From Nocardia otitidiscaviarum NBRC 14405 (GTDB taxonomy: Bacteria; Actinomycetota; Actinomycetes; Mycobacteriales; Mycobacteriaceae), in contig NZ_BAGD01000281.1 of NCBI RefSeq assembly GCF_000308635.1, positions 166,042-230,041 of the forward strand: DNA of 64,000 nucleotides, written 5' to 3'. The translations under genes were made by a program, and so were the position numbers. Under the pieces are notes generated by a model. The model had not been told where the DNA came from and did not search any database. It worked only from the letters and a program-made list of their open reading frames with translations. Shown piece by piece: positions 16,453 through 24,386 of this stretch (position 1 is its first letter; the number at the start of each line of letters is the position of its first letter).

Positions 16453-17546
16453 CGTCCACCTGTCATGCCGAAAACAAATGTTGCGAGATCGATCGCCGCC
16501 ACCGCGTCCGCCGCGGAGCAACGGCCTGGTTCGAGTGCGTCCACCGCCGCGCACACTGCGGCCCCGACGTGCTGCGGGAGGTGCACACGTGGCGGCGTCC
16601 AGGTGAGCATGGGCTGCCCGTCGGGTCCCGCCATGCGGGTGAACGCGCCGACGAGAACCGGCACGGCGTCGACGATGCGCTCGAGCGTGCCGGCGTGGGA
16701 CGCCAGCAGCCGGATGTAGGGCACCACGGCGTCGAGTCCGCCGAGAATCGCGCCGCCGTATTCGCGAGTGATGTCGTTGGCCCAGGGCAGGATCACCCGC
16801 AGGCTGTCGACGAGTTCGGCGAGTTCGGCGAAGATCTCGTTGTTGATCTGATCGAAAACCGCGGGGAAACGCGTGAGAACCTGCTTGTACTCCGCCCAGT
16901 TCGCCGCCGTGGCCGCCGACAGGGAACCCAGCGAGTCGATGAGGGCGCCCAGTCGCACCACCGTGGCGTCGGAGGACAGGGCGCCCGAAGCCAGTTGCGT
17001 GAGCAGCGCATCGGCCTGACCGCCGGTACCGGCCGTCGCCTCACGCAATTGCCGGAGGGTGCGGCCGACCAGGTCGGGATCGTCGGGGGAATTCAGCTCG
17101 AGCATGAGTTCGTTGGCGGCCCGCAGGGTTTCGCTGATGCTCTTGGGTGTGAGCGTGCGGGTGACGCACCGATCCGGATCCCACGGCGTTTCGGTGGAAT
17201 GCCCCGGCAGCACCGCCAGGTCACGGTCGGCGGCCAGCGTGGTCGCCACGGTCGCCGCGGCGACGTCGCCGTGCAGTCGATGATCGGCGTCGATGTCGAA
17301 ATCGACCCGGACGCTACCGGTGTCGAGCCGCACGGCGGTGACGGATCCGACGACGACGCCGCGCAGCTTCACATGGGTGCCGGGATACAGGCCGATGGCG
17401 TCGGGCATCAGTGCGCAGTAGTGCTCCTCGGGAGCGAGCGGCCGGGCCAGCACCACATAGCCGGCGAGCGCGACAATGGCGGTGACCAGCGCGCCCGCGA
17501 TCGTGACGAGTCCGCGTGAGGCGAGTAGTCGGCGCACGGTCAGCAT
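16449..17546 (-). CDS. mceD: MceD-type MlaD-domain protein
   Basis: A 365-residue protein with an N-terminal membrane segment (GLVTIAGALVTAIVALAGYVVL, about 12-33) and an MlaD domain (about 40-125, YPGTHVKLRGVVVGSVTAVRL). The helical part is followed by a C-terminal region with two Cys (AAVCAAVDAL, PGRCSAA) that may form a disulfide. Overlaps mceC by seven bases and mceE by four. Its product is one of six distinct subunits of the Mce hexamer. Confidence 0.9.
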   Translation of the reverse strand: MLTVRRLLASRGLVTIAGALVTAIVALAGYVVLARPLAPEEHYCALMPDAIGLYPGTHVKLRGVVVGSVTAVRLDTGSVRVDFDIDADHRLHGDVAAATVATTLAADRDLAVLPGHSTETPWDPDRCVTRTLTPKSISETLRAANELMLELNSPDDPDLVGRTLRQLREATAGTGGQADALLTQLASGALSSDATVVRLGALIDSLGSLSAATAANWAEYKQVLTRFPAVFDQINNEIFAELAELVDSLRVILPWANDITREYGGAILGGLDAVVPYIRLLASHAGTLERIVDAVPVLVGAFTRMAGPDGQPMLTWTPPRVHLPQHVGAAVCAAVDALEPGRCSAADAVAAIDLATFVFGMTGGR

Positions 17547-18544
17547 TCCTTTCCCGGTAGCGGAACACAGACCGGGGTCAGCACGATCCCGGATTGATCT
17601 ACCGTCACCCCATTGCGCGCGGCCAGCTGTGTCAGCCGGTCGGTCAAATTCCCGACGGTGCCGATCATCTGGTCGAGCCGCTGTCCCAGCTGCCGCAATG
17701 CCGGTAGGGCGCGAGCGAACTCGTCGGCCAGAGGTTGCAGCGTGGTGCGGTAGGCGGGTTCCAGCGCGGCGACGCGGGAGAGCAGCCGGGTGGTCAGGGG
17801 CAGGGCGGCATTGATCTCGTCTCGCTTGTCGATCAGGATCGTCTCCACCGCGTTGATGTGCCGAAACAATTGCGCGACAGTCGATTTCGCGGCGTCGATG
17901 GTGCCGAGGTACTCGCTGGCGACCGTCAGAGCGGCGTCGATGTCGGCCCGCTGCCGGTCGAGCAGGTCCGTCATGACCAGGACGGTGTCGCCGATTCGGC
18001 GCAGTGAGTCCGGATGCCCCGACAGCGCACTCTCCAGGGCGGTGAGATTCTCGCGCACCACGCCGCCGTCCACCCGCTCCAACGGTGTTGTCGCATCCTG
18101 GAATACACGCATGAGGCTGTAGGGCAAGCGAACCCGGTCGGCGGGGATGGCAGCGGTGCCGAGGGGGGTCGACCCGGCGGGGGAGAGCGCCACGTAATGT
18201 CCACCGACGGCGGTGAGCATGCGGATCTCGAGGCTGCTGGCGTCGCCGACCGGCACCTCGTCGTCGACGGTGAAACGCATGCGGACCTCGTCGGCAAGCA
18301 GGTCGACGGCGGTGACGGCGCCGACGGTGATTCCGGCGACGCGCACGTCGTCGCCGACTCGTACCGCGCCCGCCTCGCTGAGCAGCGCCGTGTAGGTGGT
18401 CCTGCCCACGGGCAGGACGTACAGCGCCGCGCTGGCCGCGAGCGCGACGACGAGGACGACCGCACCGGCGATGCCCCAGCGCACCTCGCGCCCGGCCGCG
18501 TCGCGCCCACCCACACAGTCCTTCAGTCGCGTCATCGTTGGCAT
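17540..18544 (-). CDS. mceC: MceC-type MlaD-domain protein
   Basis: A 334-residue protein with one membrane segment (GIAGAVVLVVALAASAALYV, about 24-43), an MlaD domain (about 50-130, VRVGDDVRVAGITVGAVTAV) and a helical domain. It ends in a Cys-containing tail (VCVPLPGKEC). The ATG at 18544 is preferred because AAAGGA lies seven bases upstream; an ATG at 18535 would give a four-base overlap with mceB instead. Third mce subunit. Confidence 0.88.
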   Translation of the reverse strand: MPTMTRLKDCVGGRDAAGREVRWGIAGAVVLVVALAASAALYVLPVGRTTYTALLSEAGAVRVGDDVRVAGITVGAVTAVDLLADEVRMRFTVDDEVPVGDASSLEIRMLTAVGGHYVALSPAGSTPLGTAAIPADRVRLPYSLMRVFQDATTPLERVDGGVVRENLTALESALSGHPDSLRRIGDTVLVMTDLLDRQRADIDAALTVASEYLGTIDAAKSTVAQLFRHINAVETILIDKRDEINAALPLTTRLLSRVAALEPAYRTTLQPLADEFARALPALRQLGQRLDQMIGTVGNLTDRLTQLAARNGVTVDQSGIVLTPVCVPLPGKEC

Positions 18545-19539
18545 ACCGTGATCCTTTGCCCGGCGATGAGGATCGCCAGTGGTGCGGGGACGGGCGCGGG
18601 CCCGTTGCCGCAGGCGGCGGCTGTGGGCACGACCGCCGCGGCCGCCAGTGTGTCCAGGGTCTGCAGCAGGCCGGGCAGCCGCGACAAGACCTCGCGCGCC
18701 GCCTCCGGATCGGGCAGTGCCGCACGCAGCAGCCGGTCGAGGTCCGCATTGGTACCCGGGGAGAGCCCCAGCCGCGCGGCGAGGTCGTCGAGCGGCCGCA
18801 GCAGCGCGGGCATGCTCTCGGCGTAGTCGACAATGCCGTGCAGATGCTGTTCGAGTGTGGCGAATACGGCCGTCAACTCGGTGATCGCGGTGATCATATG
18901 GGGCGAGCGCCCGGCCAGCGTGTCCGACATCTGCCGCAGATTGCGGACGAGTGTGGATATCACCATCTGACGGTCGCCCACGTAGGCGCCGATCCGCTCG
19001 ATCGCGTCGAGCACCGGGCCCGGTCCTGCGCCGTCCCCGTCGAGTACGGCGAGCATGGATTCGGCGAACTGGTTCACGGCGTCCGGCGATATCTCGGCCA
19101 GTACGGGTTGTAAGCCGTTGAACAGCGCCGTGATATCGAACGAGGGGATGGTGTGCGCCGTGTCGATGGTGGTGCCGCCGGGCAGTGGATCGGTGGTCTG
19201 CTCCGGCTGGCGCACATCGAGGTAGCGCTGCCCGGCGAGGCTCTGATAGCGAATCGCGACCCTGGCGTCGCGGTCGATCGGTTGGTCCTGTCGCACCGTG
19301 AAGTCGACCCGCGCCAGCGTGCCGTCGAGTTCGACGGTCCGCACCTTGCCGACCGCGAGCCCGTACATGCGGACATCGGCACCCGCGTACAGGCCACTGG
19401 CATCGGTGAACAGCGCCGTGAAGCGTTCCGTCGGGCCGGGTACCGGCCGCTGGATCAACTGGATGACGGCAACCAGCAGAACAGTCATGACGGCACCGAA
19501 AGCCGTTGTACGCCAAGCGAATCGGAGTGTCTTGCTCAT
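18532..19539 (-). CDS. mceB: MceB-type MlaD-domain protein
   Basis: A 335-residue protein with an N-terminal membrane segment (TTAFGAVMTVLLVAVIQLI, about 11-29), an MlaD domain (about 40-120, LYAGADVRMYGLAVGKVRTV) and the YQSLAGQRYLDV signature seen in MceB proteins, then helices. The C-terminus (LIAGQRITVCQR) is also MceB-like and has one Cys, with another upstream in AACGNGP. Overlaps mceA by four bases. Confidence 0.9.
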   Translation of the reverse strand: MSKTLRFAWRTTAFGAVMTVLLVAVIQLIQRPVPGPTERFTALFTDASGLYAGADVRMYGLAVGKVRTVELDGTLARVDFTVRQDQPIDRDARVAIRYQSLAGQRYLDVRQPEQTTDPLPGGTTIDTAHTIPSFDITALFNGLQPVLAEISPDAVNQFAESMLAVLDGDGAGPGPVLDAIERIGAYVGDRQMVISTLVRNLRQMSDTLAGRSPHMITAITELTAVFATLEQHLHGIVDYAESMPALLRPLDDLAARLGLSPGTNADLDRLLRAALPDPEAAREVLSRLPGLLQTLDTLAAAAVVPTAAACGNGPAPVPAPLAILIAGQRITVCQR

Positions 19540-20573
19540 CGGCCGCCACCTGTCCCGATCGCGGATGCCAGCGGGACGGCCACCGCGGGCACACCGCGCA
19601 GTACGACCTCGACGTCGAGTGCCGGGCCGTCCGGACCGTCGGTGAACGCACGCCCCAGCCGATCGAGCAGTTCACGCAGCTCCGCACCGGACCGATTCGG
19701 ATCGGGCACCGTGGCGGCGACCGCACGCAGGATCGGGGTGAGCAGATCGGCGTAGGGACCGAGGCTCTCGCGCGCGGAATGCCCGAAACGCGTGAGGGCG
19801 GGAAACAATTCGTCGATGAGGACATCGACCCTGCGGTCGAAGTCGGCGCTGTCGGTCCGTATCGCCGGAATATGGGTGATCTCGTTCAGCAACGCCATAC
19901 TGCCGTCGAGGAAAGCGGGCACCCCCGTCATCGCGGCGGCGTATCGGTCGATCAGATAAGACGGGGTGTAGCGCTGGGTGTCGGCCACCGTGCGCGCGGT
20001 GGCCACGACCGCGTGCAATACCGGGGCCACGGCGTCCAGTTCGACGCTGAGCCTGCTGAGCGAGGCGCTCAGTTGCGGGGTCAGCACCGCACCGGCCAGG
20101 CCCGACAGCTGTTCGAGCAGATGCCCCATCGTGACGTCGACCGTCCGACCCGCACCGGTCAGGTCGACGGTGGCGCCGTCGTACAGACGGGTGCCGCCGT
20201 CGCCGGGACGCACCGCGATCCGGCTGACTCCGAACAGGTTGGTGGGCGCGAACGCGAGGGTGAGCGTATCGGTGAGATCGCCGACGGCGTCCGCGTCCAG
20301 CAGCAGGGTGAGCCGCTGGCGGCCCGGCGATGTGTGCCGGGCGGCGTCCAGTTCGCCGACCGGCACGCCGTACATCTCGACCTGTGTCCCACGGGTGATC
20401 CCGCTTCCCACCGCGGCGGTCGTGATCTCCAACCGGAGCTGCCGGTCGGGCGTGGTGGACCGATAGCCGACCACGCCCGCGGCGACGACGGCGACGGTGA
20501 GCATCGCGATCAGACCTCGTCTGCGTGCGGTACGCCGATCCGTTGCGGCGCCGGGCATTCCGTATCTGGGCAT
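19536..20573 (-). CDS. mceA: MceA-type MlaD-domain protein
   Basis: A 345-residue protein and the first mce gene after the two permease genes. A basic N-terminus and one membrane segment (LIAMLTVAVVAAGVVGY, about 22-38) precede an MlaD domain (about 50-130, GTQVEMYGVPVGELDAA). The long helical domain includes VRPGDGGTRLYDGATV and ends with GGGR. The ATG at 20573 lies five bases after the yrbEB stop. In other systems MceA carries part of the lipid selectivity; the substrate here is not shown. Confidence 0.9.
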   Translation of the reverse strand: MPRYGMPGAATDRRTARRRGLIAMLTVAVVAAGVVGYRSTTPDRQLRLEITTAAVGSGITRGTQVEMYGVPVGELDAARHTSPGRQRLTLLLDADAVGDLTDTLTLAFAPTNLFGVSRIAVRPGDGGTRLYDGATVDLTGAGRTVDVTMGHLLEQLSGLAGAVLTPQLSASLSRLSVELDAVAPVLHAVVATARTVADTQRYTPSYLIDRYAAAMTGVPAFLDGSMALLNEITHIPAIRTDSADFDRRVDVLIDELFPALTRFGHSARESLGPYADLLTPILRAVAATVPDPNRSGAELRELLDRLGRAFTDGPDGPALDVEVVLRGVPAVAVPLASAIGTGGGR

Positions 20574-20578
20574 GGCCC

Positions 20579-21445
20579 TCACCCCGTGAACTGGATCGAG
20601 GAGTCGACGCCCCACAGTGCGAGGGTCAGCACCATGTCCAAGGCGACGATCGTGACGAAGCTGGCGCGCACCGCACGTCCGGAGGCGATGCCGACGCCCT
20701 CGGGCCCGCCGGCGGCGAAGAAGCCCTGATAGCAGTGGATGAGGATGACCGCGGTGACGAAGACCAGCACCTTGATCACCGCGGCGACCATGTCCCAGCC
20801 GGAGACGAACTGGAAGAAGTAGTGGTAGTACACACCGCTGGACTGGCCGTGCACCACGATGACCACGGCTGCGCAGCTGAGGTAGGCGAGAATCAGCGCG
20901 ATAAGGAAGGTCGGCACGATCGCCACGGCCCCGGCGATGATCCGGGTGGTGACGACGAACGGTATGGACCGCAGCCCCAGTGCTTCGAGGGCGTCGATCT
21001 CCTCCGAGATCCGCATGGCGCCGATCTCGGCGGTCATCCGGCACCCGGCCTGGGCGGCGAAACCGATCCCCGCCGCGATGGGTGCCAGTTCGCGGGTGTT
21101 GGCGAAGGCGGAGATGATTCCGGTCAGCGGGCCCATACCGAGCATGTCGAGCATGGAGAACGCCTCGATGCCGGTTCCGGCGCCCATCACCAAGCCGAGT
21201 ACCACCAGCGTGGGCACGGTTCCGCCGCCCACCACCAGTGAGCCTCTGCCCCAGGTCAGGTCGGTGACCAGGCGAAGGGTTTCGGCGCGATAGTGGCTGA
21301 GCGTCAGGGGAATCGAGCGCAGCACCTGCCAGCAGAAGTCCACCACGAATCCCGCGGTCTCCACGGCGGTCGCCGGCAGTGCGGTGACGCGGGCGCCGCG
21401 GCGTGTCCACCGCAGCCCGGCGGGCAGGTGACGGCTGGCGATCAT
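20579..21445 (-). CDS. yrbEB: YrbEB / MlaE-family permease
   Basis: A 288-residue integral membrane protein of the MlaE family with about five to six hydrophobic segments. The signature EIGAMRISEEIDALEALGLRS (about 150-170), the loop that contacts the ATPase, is intact. ELAPIAAGIGFAAQAGCRMTAEIG precedes it. Together with YrbEA it forms the permease heterodimer of the Mce ABC-type importer. The ATG overlaps the yrbEA stop by four bases. The ATPase MceG is not encoded in the window, as is usual for mycobacteria and Nocardia, where one gene elsewhere serves all mce systems. Confidence 0.93.
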   Translation of the reverse strand: MIASRHLPAGLRWTRRGARVTALPATAVETAGFVVDFCWQVLRSIPLTLSHYRAETLRLVTDLTWGRGSLVVGGGTVPTLVVLGLVMGAGTGIEAFSMLDMLGMGPLTGIISAFANTRELAPIAAGIGFAAQAGCRMTAEIGAMRISEEIDALEALGLRSIPFVVTTRIIAGAVAIVPTFLIALILAYLSCAAVVIVVHGQSSGVYYHYFFQFVSGWDMVAAVIKVLVFVTAVILIHCYQGFFAAGGPEGVGIASGRAVRASFVTIVALDMVLTLALWGVDSSIQFTG

Positions 21446-22293
21446 GCCAGCCTCACCGGCAGGAACATGGCCGCCAGCTGGGTCAGCGCCAGATCGCAGA
21501 CGGCGATGGCCACGACCGAGAGCACCACCGCGGCGTTGACGCCGTCGGCGACGCCGCGCGGCCCGCCGCGGGCCTCGAGTCCGCGTTGGCAGGACACGAC
21601 CACCACCAGGAACCCGAAGAGCACCGACTTGCCCAGGGAGACCCAGACATCGGTGACGCCGGTGAAGGAGCCGAAGGTGAGCCAGTAGCTGCCCGGCGTC
21701 ACCCCCTGCGCCGTCACGGCCATGAGGTAACCGGCGCCCACACCCACGAAAATGATCAGAACGTTCAGCAGCGGCGCTACCAGCAGCATCGCGGCAACTC
21801 GTGGAACGACGAGTCGCCGTACCGGATCCAAACCCATGACCCGCAGCGCGTCGATCTCTTCCCGGATGGTCCGCGCGCCCAGATCCGCGGCGATGGCCGA
21901 GGCGCCCGCGCCGCCGAGCAGCAGTCCGGTCGCCATCGGCGCGCCCTGCTTGATCACCCCGAGACCGCCGGCCGCGCCGATCATCGAATCCGCGCCGAGC
22001 TGGTGAATGAGATTGCCGACCTGCGCGGACACGATCACACCGAACGGTATGGCCATGAGTACGGCCGGGATCGCGGTGACGGTGATGAGGTACCACGCCT
22101 GCCGCCAGAACTCGAGCCATTGGAAACGGCCACGCACCAGGTCGGCGGCGGCGCCGCGCACGGCGATCACCGCCAGCTGAACACCGCGTCCGTAGGTGCG
22201 CAGTCCGGTGACGGCGACGTCGGTCAGATTCCGTCGCAGGATCGCCGCGCCCGTCGCCGACGTCGCTGTCGGAGGCGTTGTGGTCATGGGCAT
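21442..22293 (-). CDS. yrbEA: YrbEA / MlaE-family permease
   Basis: A 283-residue integral membrane protein, first gene of the mce operon. The MlaE signature is DLGARTIREEIDALRVMGLDPVR (about 150-172), with PMATGLLLGGAGASAIAADLG before it. AGGAAGAG stands directly before the ATG at 22293; a second ATG lies two codons inside. A GTGACA-N14-TGTCAC palindrome is located 26 bases upstream and is a likely operator for one of the two TetR proteins. Partner of YrbEB. Confidence 0.93.
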   Translation of the reverse strand: MPMTTTPPTATSATGAAILRRNLTDVAVTGLRTYGRGVQLAVIAVRGAAADLVRGRFQWLEFWRQAWYLITVTAIPAVLMAIPFGVIVSAQVGNLIHQLGADSMIGAAGGLGVIKQGAPMATGLLLGGAGASAIAADLGARTIREEIDALRVMGLDPVRRLVVPRVAAMLLVAPLLNVLIIFVGVGAGYLMAVTAQGVTPGSYWLTFGSFTGVTDVWVSLGKSVLFGFLVVVVSCQRGLEARGGPRGVADGVNAAVVLSVVAIAVCDLALTQLAAMFLPVRLA

Positions 22294-22318
22294 CTCTTCC
22301 TGGGCAGCAGAGGTAGTG

Positions 22319-22344
22319 GTGACACACTAGCGTTAAAATGTCAC
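22319..22344 (-). promoter_or_regulatory. Palindrome upstream of the mce operon
   Basis: GTGACA (22319-22324) and TGTCAC (22339-22344) form a perfect six-base inverted repeat with 14 bases between, 26 bases before yrbEA. The half-site is shared with the palindrome at 26760-26791. It probably overlaps the operon promoter and is a candidate TetR operator. The rest of the gap 22294-22581 is relatively AT-rich and holds no gene. Confidence 0.45.
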
Positions 22345-22504
22345 TCTGTCCGCTCAATGGCAGACATCGGCTGGCTAATTATGTCGACTTGATTACCTGC
22401 CCTGAACGGCATCTAGTGATTGCTGACGCATAGCTATCTGGAGGGAATTTCGATAGTGTCCGCAGTTCGCGTCCAATCGCAGCATGGTTGTTACCAGGCG
22501 GTAC

Positions 22505-22528
22505 GTTACAAAACGACTATCGTGTAAC
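22505..22528 (+). promoter_or_regulatory. Inverted repeat upstream of the ADC-like gene
   Basis: GTTACA (22505-22510) and TGTAAC (22523-22528) are separated by 12 bases, the same spacing as the palindrome at 26760. It lies about 54 bases before the ATG at 22582, where an operator would be expected. Confidence 0.35.
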
Positions 22529-22581
22529 TTCAGTTCTGGTGTGCGATACCGCGCGATTGGCGTCATAGGAGAAGGAGCGCT

Positions 22582-23286
22582 ATGCCGCAGTTCGATCCGG
22601 TGGTCGTCGGCGCGCCCGAGACCGCCCTGACCGCCACGCTGCTGCGGCGACTGCCTGCGGAATCCGTCCCCGCCGCGTGGGCGTGCGAGTACGAGGCGGT
22701 GTTCTGGTTCGACCGCGCCGCCACCACCGCGTCGCGGGTACTGCCGCCGCTCCTGCGCGGTCGAGCCCGGCCGCTGGTGGTGGTGGGGGGCTTCCTGCGA
22801 TGCGCGGACTCGCCGATCGGCCCGCATGGAAAGGTGTTGGCGGCCATCGGGTTTCGTTCCGGATTGCGTCCCCGTGGGCATATCGCGTTCATGGCGACGG
22901 ACTCCGAATCGGGCCTCGTCGGCGGGCGCGGCAACTGCGCTCTGCCGGTGACACTCGCGCGGTTCACCGGCGATCTCGCCTCGGGCACCGTGGTCGCCGT
23001 GGAAGGCGACGGCGACGCGACACCGTGGACCCTGGGCGTGACCGCGCGCGCCTTCGGACCCGCCGTGCCGATGCGGTCGACCGTGACGATGCTGCAACAG
23101 TTCTCGACAGGTCCGCTGCATCCGGTCACCGCGCGGGCGCGTTTCCGGGCGCGAATGGCGATCGTGGACACCACCATCGACGCCGATACCGAGCTGCCCA
23201 CCTGGCTACGCTCGGGACGCCGCCCGGGAATCCTGCTGTCGCACCTACGAATAGCAATGCCTCCCGTGGTATCCGACAGTTCGTAA
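22582..23286 (+). CDS. Acetoacetate-decarboxylase-like fold protein
   Basis: A 234-residue soluble protein starting at ATG after AGGAGAAGGAG. The core (about 95-150: GHIAFMATDSESGLVGGRGNCALP, then TLARFTGDLASGTVVAVEGDG) is like the beta-cone of the acetoacetate decarboxylase family. The catalytic Lys region of the true decarboxylase (GxPK) is replaced by NCALPV, so decarboxylation by a Schiff base is doubtful. Related non-canonical members occur near lipid genes. It diverges from the mce operon and precedes the second TetR gene. The family assignment is tentative. Confidence 0.45.
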   Translation: MPQFDPVVVGAPETALTATLLRRLPAESVPAAWACEYEAVFWFDRAATTASRVLPPLLRGRARPLVVVGGFLRCADSPIGPHGKVLAAIGFRSGLRPRGHIAFMATDSESGLVGGRGNCALPVTLARFTGDLASGTVVAVEGDGDATPWTLGVTARAFGPAVPMRSTVTMLQQFSTGPLHPVTARARFRARMAIVDTTIDADTELPTWLRSGRRPGILLSHLRIAMPPVVSDSS

Positions 23287-23456
23287 CCCGCGTCGTGATC
23301 CCGGAAACCGGGCAGGCCCCGCGGCCTGCTCGGACGTGGTGCCGATGCAGGCTCGAGCCGCCCCATCGGCGTCCGGCCGGCGGTCCGCCTTCCCTGCCTC
23401 CGATCATCGGGGATGGCGGGCCCGCCGCGCGATCAGAGGTCGCGCCGAGCACCGTT

Positions 23457-23468
23457 TAGGCTGGCAGC
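23457..23468 (+). promoter_or_regulatory. Putative -10 element for a leaderless transcript
   Basis: TAGGCT (23457-23462) ends six bases before the GTG at 23469, as in leaderless actinobacterial promoters. No ribosome binding site is visible. Confidence 0.5.
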
Positions 23469-24092
23469 GTGGCCGATGAACGAGTCCAGTTACCGAAGCT
23501 CCTCGCCAGCGTGGGATTCGACGCGGATGCCGAGCAGATGCGGTTGCTCGACGCCGCGCGCGCGGAGTTCATCGCGCACGGATATCGGCGCACCTCCGTG
23601 GGCGATATCGCCCGTCGCGCGAAGATCGCGCGGCAGACGGTGTATCGGCGTCTGGGCGACAAGGGCGATATCGTGCGGCAGGTGACGCTGCGCGAGGTGG
23701 TCGAATTCCTCGAGGCCGTCGGCCCGCGGGTGCTGGCCCACCCGACGCCGGTCGAGCGCGCCGCCGAGGCGTTCGTGCTCGGCGTGGCCGAATGCCGGAC
23801 CAATGAACTCCTGGCGGCGCTGCGCCGCTTCGAGCCGGAGACGGTGCAGCCGCTGCTGGATGATCGCGCGTCGGCGCTCGAACCGGTGCGCACGCTGATC
23901 GCGATGGCGATCACCAGCGAGGGCCTGCCCATGGAGGCGGCGGTGCGCGCCGCCGATCTGATGTTCCGGGTGGCGGCGTCGCTGGTGATCGTGCCATCGC
24001 CGGTACTGCCGATCGATACAGACGACCACGCCCGATGGTTGGCGCGCACCTATTTCGGACCGCTCATCGAGGCGTCGGCGGTCGCGGCCTAG
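23469..24092 (+). CDS. TetR-family regulator (mce island, paralogue 2)
   Basis: A 207-residue TetR protein. The DNA-binding part is RLLDAARAEFIAHGYRRTSVGDIARRAKIARQTVYRRLGDKGDIVRQV (about 25-72). The ligand domain matches the TetR at 11683-12312 along its whole length, so these are duplicates at the two ends of the mce operon region. The recognition helices differ slightly (KIARQTVYRRLG against EVSRPTIYRRLG), so they may bind the same or related operators. It ends with a four-base convergent overlap with the ferredoxin gene. Likely ligand: a lipid or acyl compound, by context only. Confidence 0.9.
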   Translation: MADERVQLPKLLASVGFDADAEQMRLLDAARAEFIAHGYRRTSVGDIARRAKIARQTVYRRLGDKGDIVRQVTLREVVEFLEAVGPRVLAHPTPVERAAEAFVLGVAECRTNELLAALRRFEPETVQPLLDDRASALEPVRTLIAMAITSEGLPMEAAVRAADLMFRVAASLVIVPSPVLPIDTDDHARWLARTYFGPLIEASAVAA

Positions 24093-24370
24093 AGGTCCAG
24101 GACCAACCGGGTCAAGGTGCCGGTGGTGGCCACACAGAGCCGGATGGCGCAGCCGCCCGGTCGCGACACGATCGCCTCCGGCGGCTCGGTCGATTCGAAT
24201 TCCGCGCCCAGCACCGTGACTTCGCAGCTTCCGCACAGTCCGGCACGGCACAGCGACGCGACCTCGATGCCCTGATTCTCCAGGGCTTCCAGGACGGTGT
24301 GCGCGGGCAGCACCGTGACCGTGGTTCCGCTGCGGCGCAATTCGACGCGCAAGGCGGGTGAATCGGTCAT
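24089..24370 (-). CDS. Small [2Fe-2S] ferredoxin, plant type
   Basis: A protein of about 93 residues (an upstream ATG at 24382 would add four). The cluster ligands are in CRAGLCGSC (C-x4-C-x2-C, about residues 41-49) and a late Cys in RLCVA (about 78), as in plant-type ferredoxins and the ferredoxin domain of phthalate dioxygenase reductases. It is 16 bases downstream of an MpaB-family oxygenase gene on the same strand, and a second such gene is in front, so it may pass electrons to or from these oxygenases. No flavin domain is attached. Confidence 0.85.
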   Translation of the reverse strand: MTDSPALRVELRRSGTTVTVLPAHTVLEALENQGIEVASLCRAGLCGSCEVTVLGAEFESTEPPEAIVSRPGGCAIRLCVATTGTLTRLVLDL

Positions 24371-24386
24371 GGCCGCCGCCACCCGC

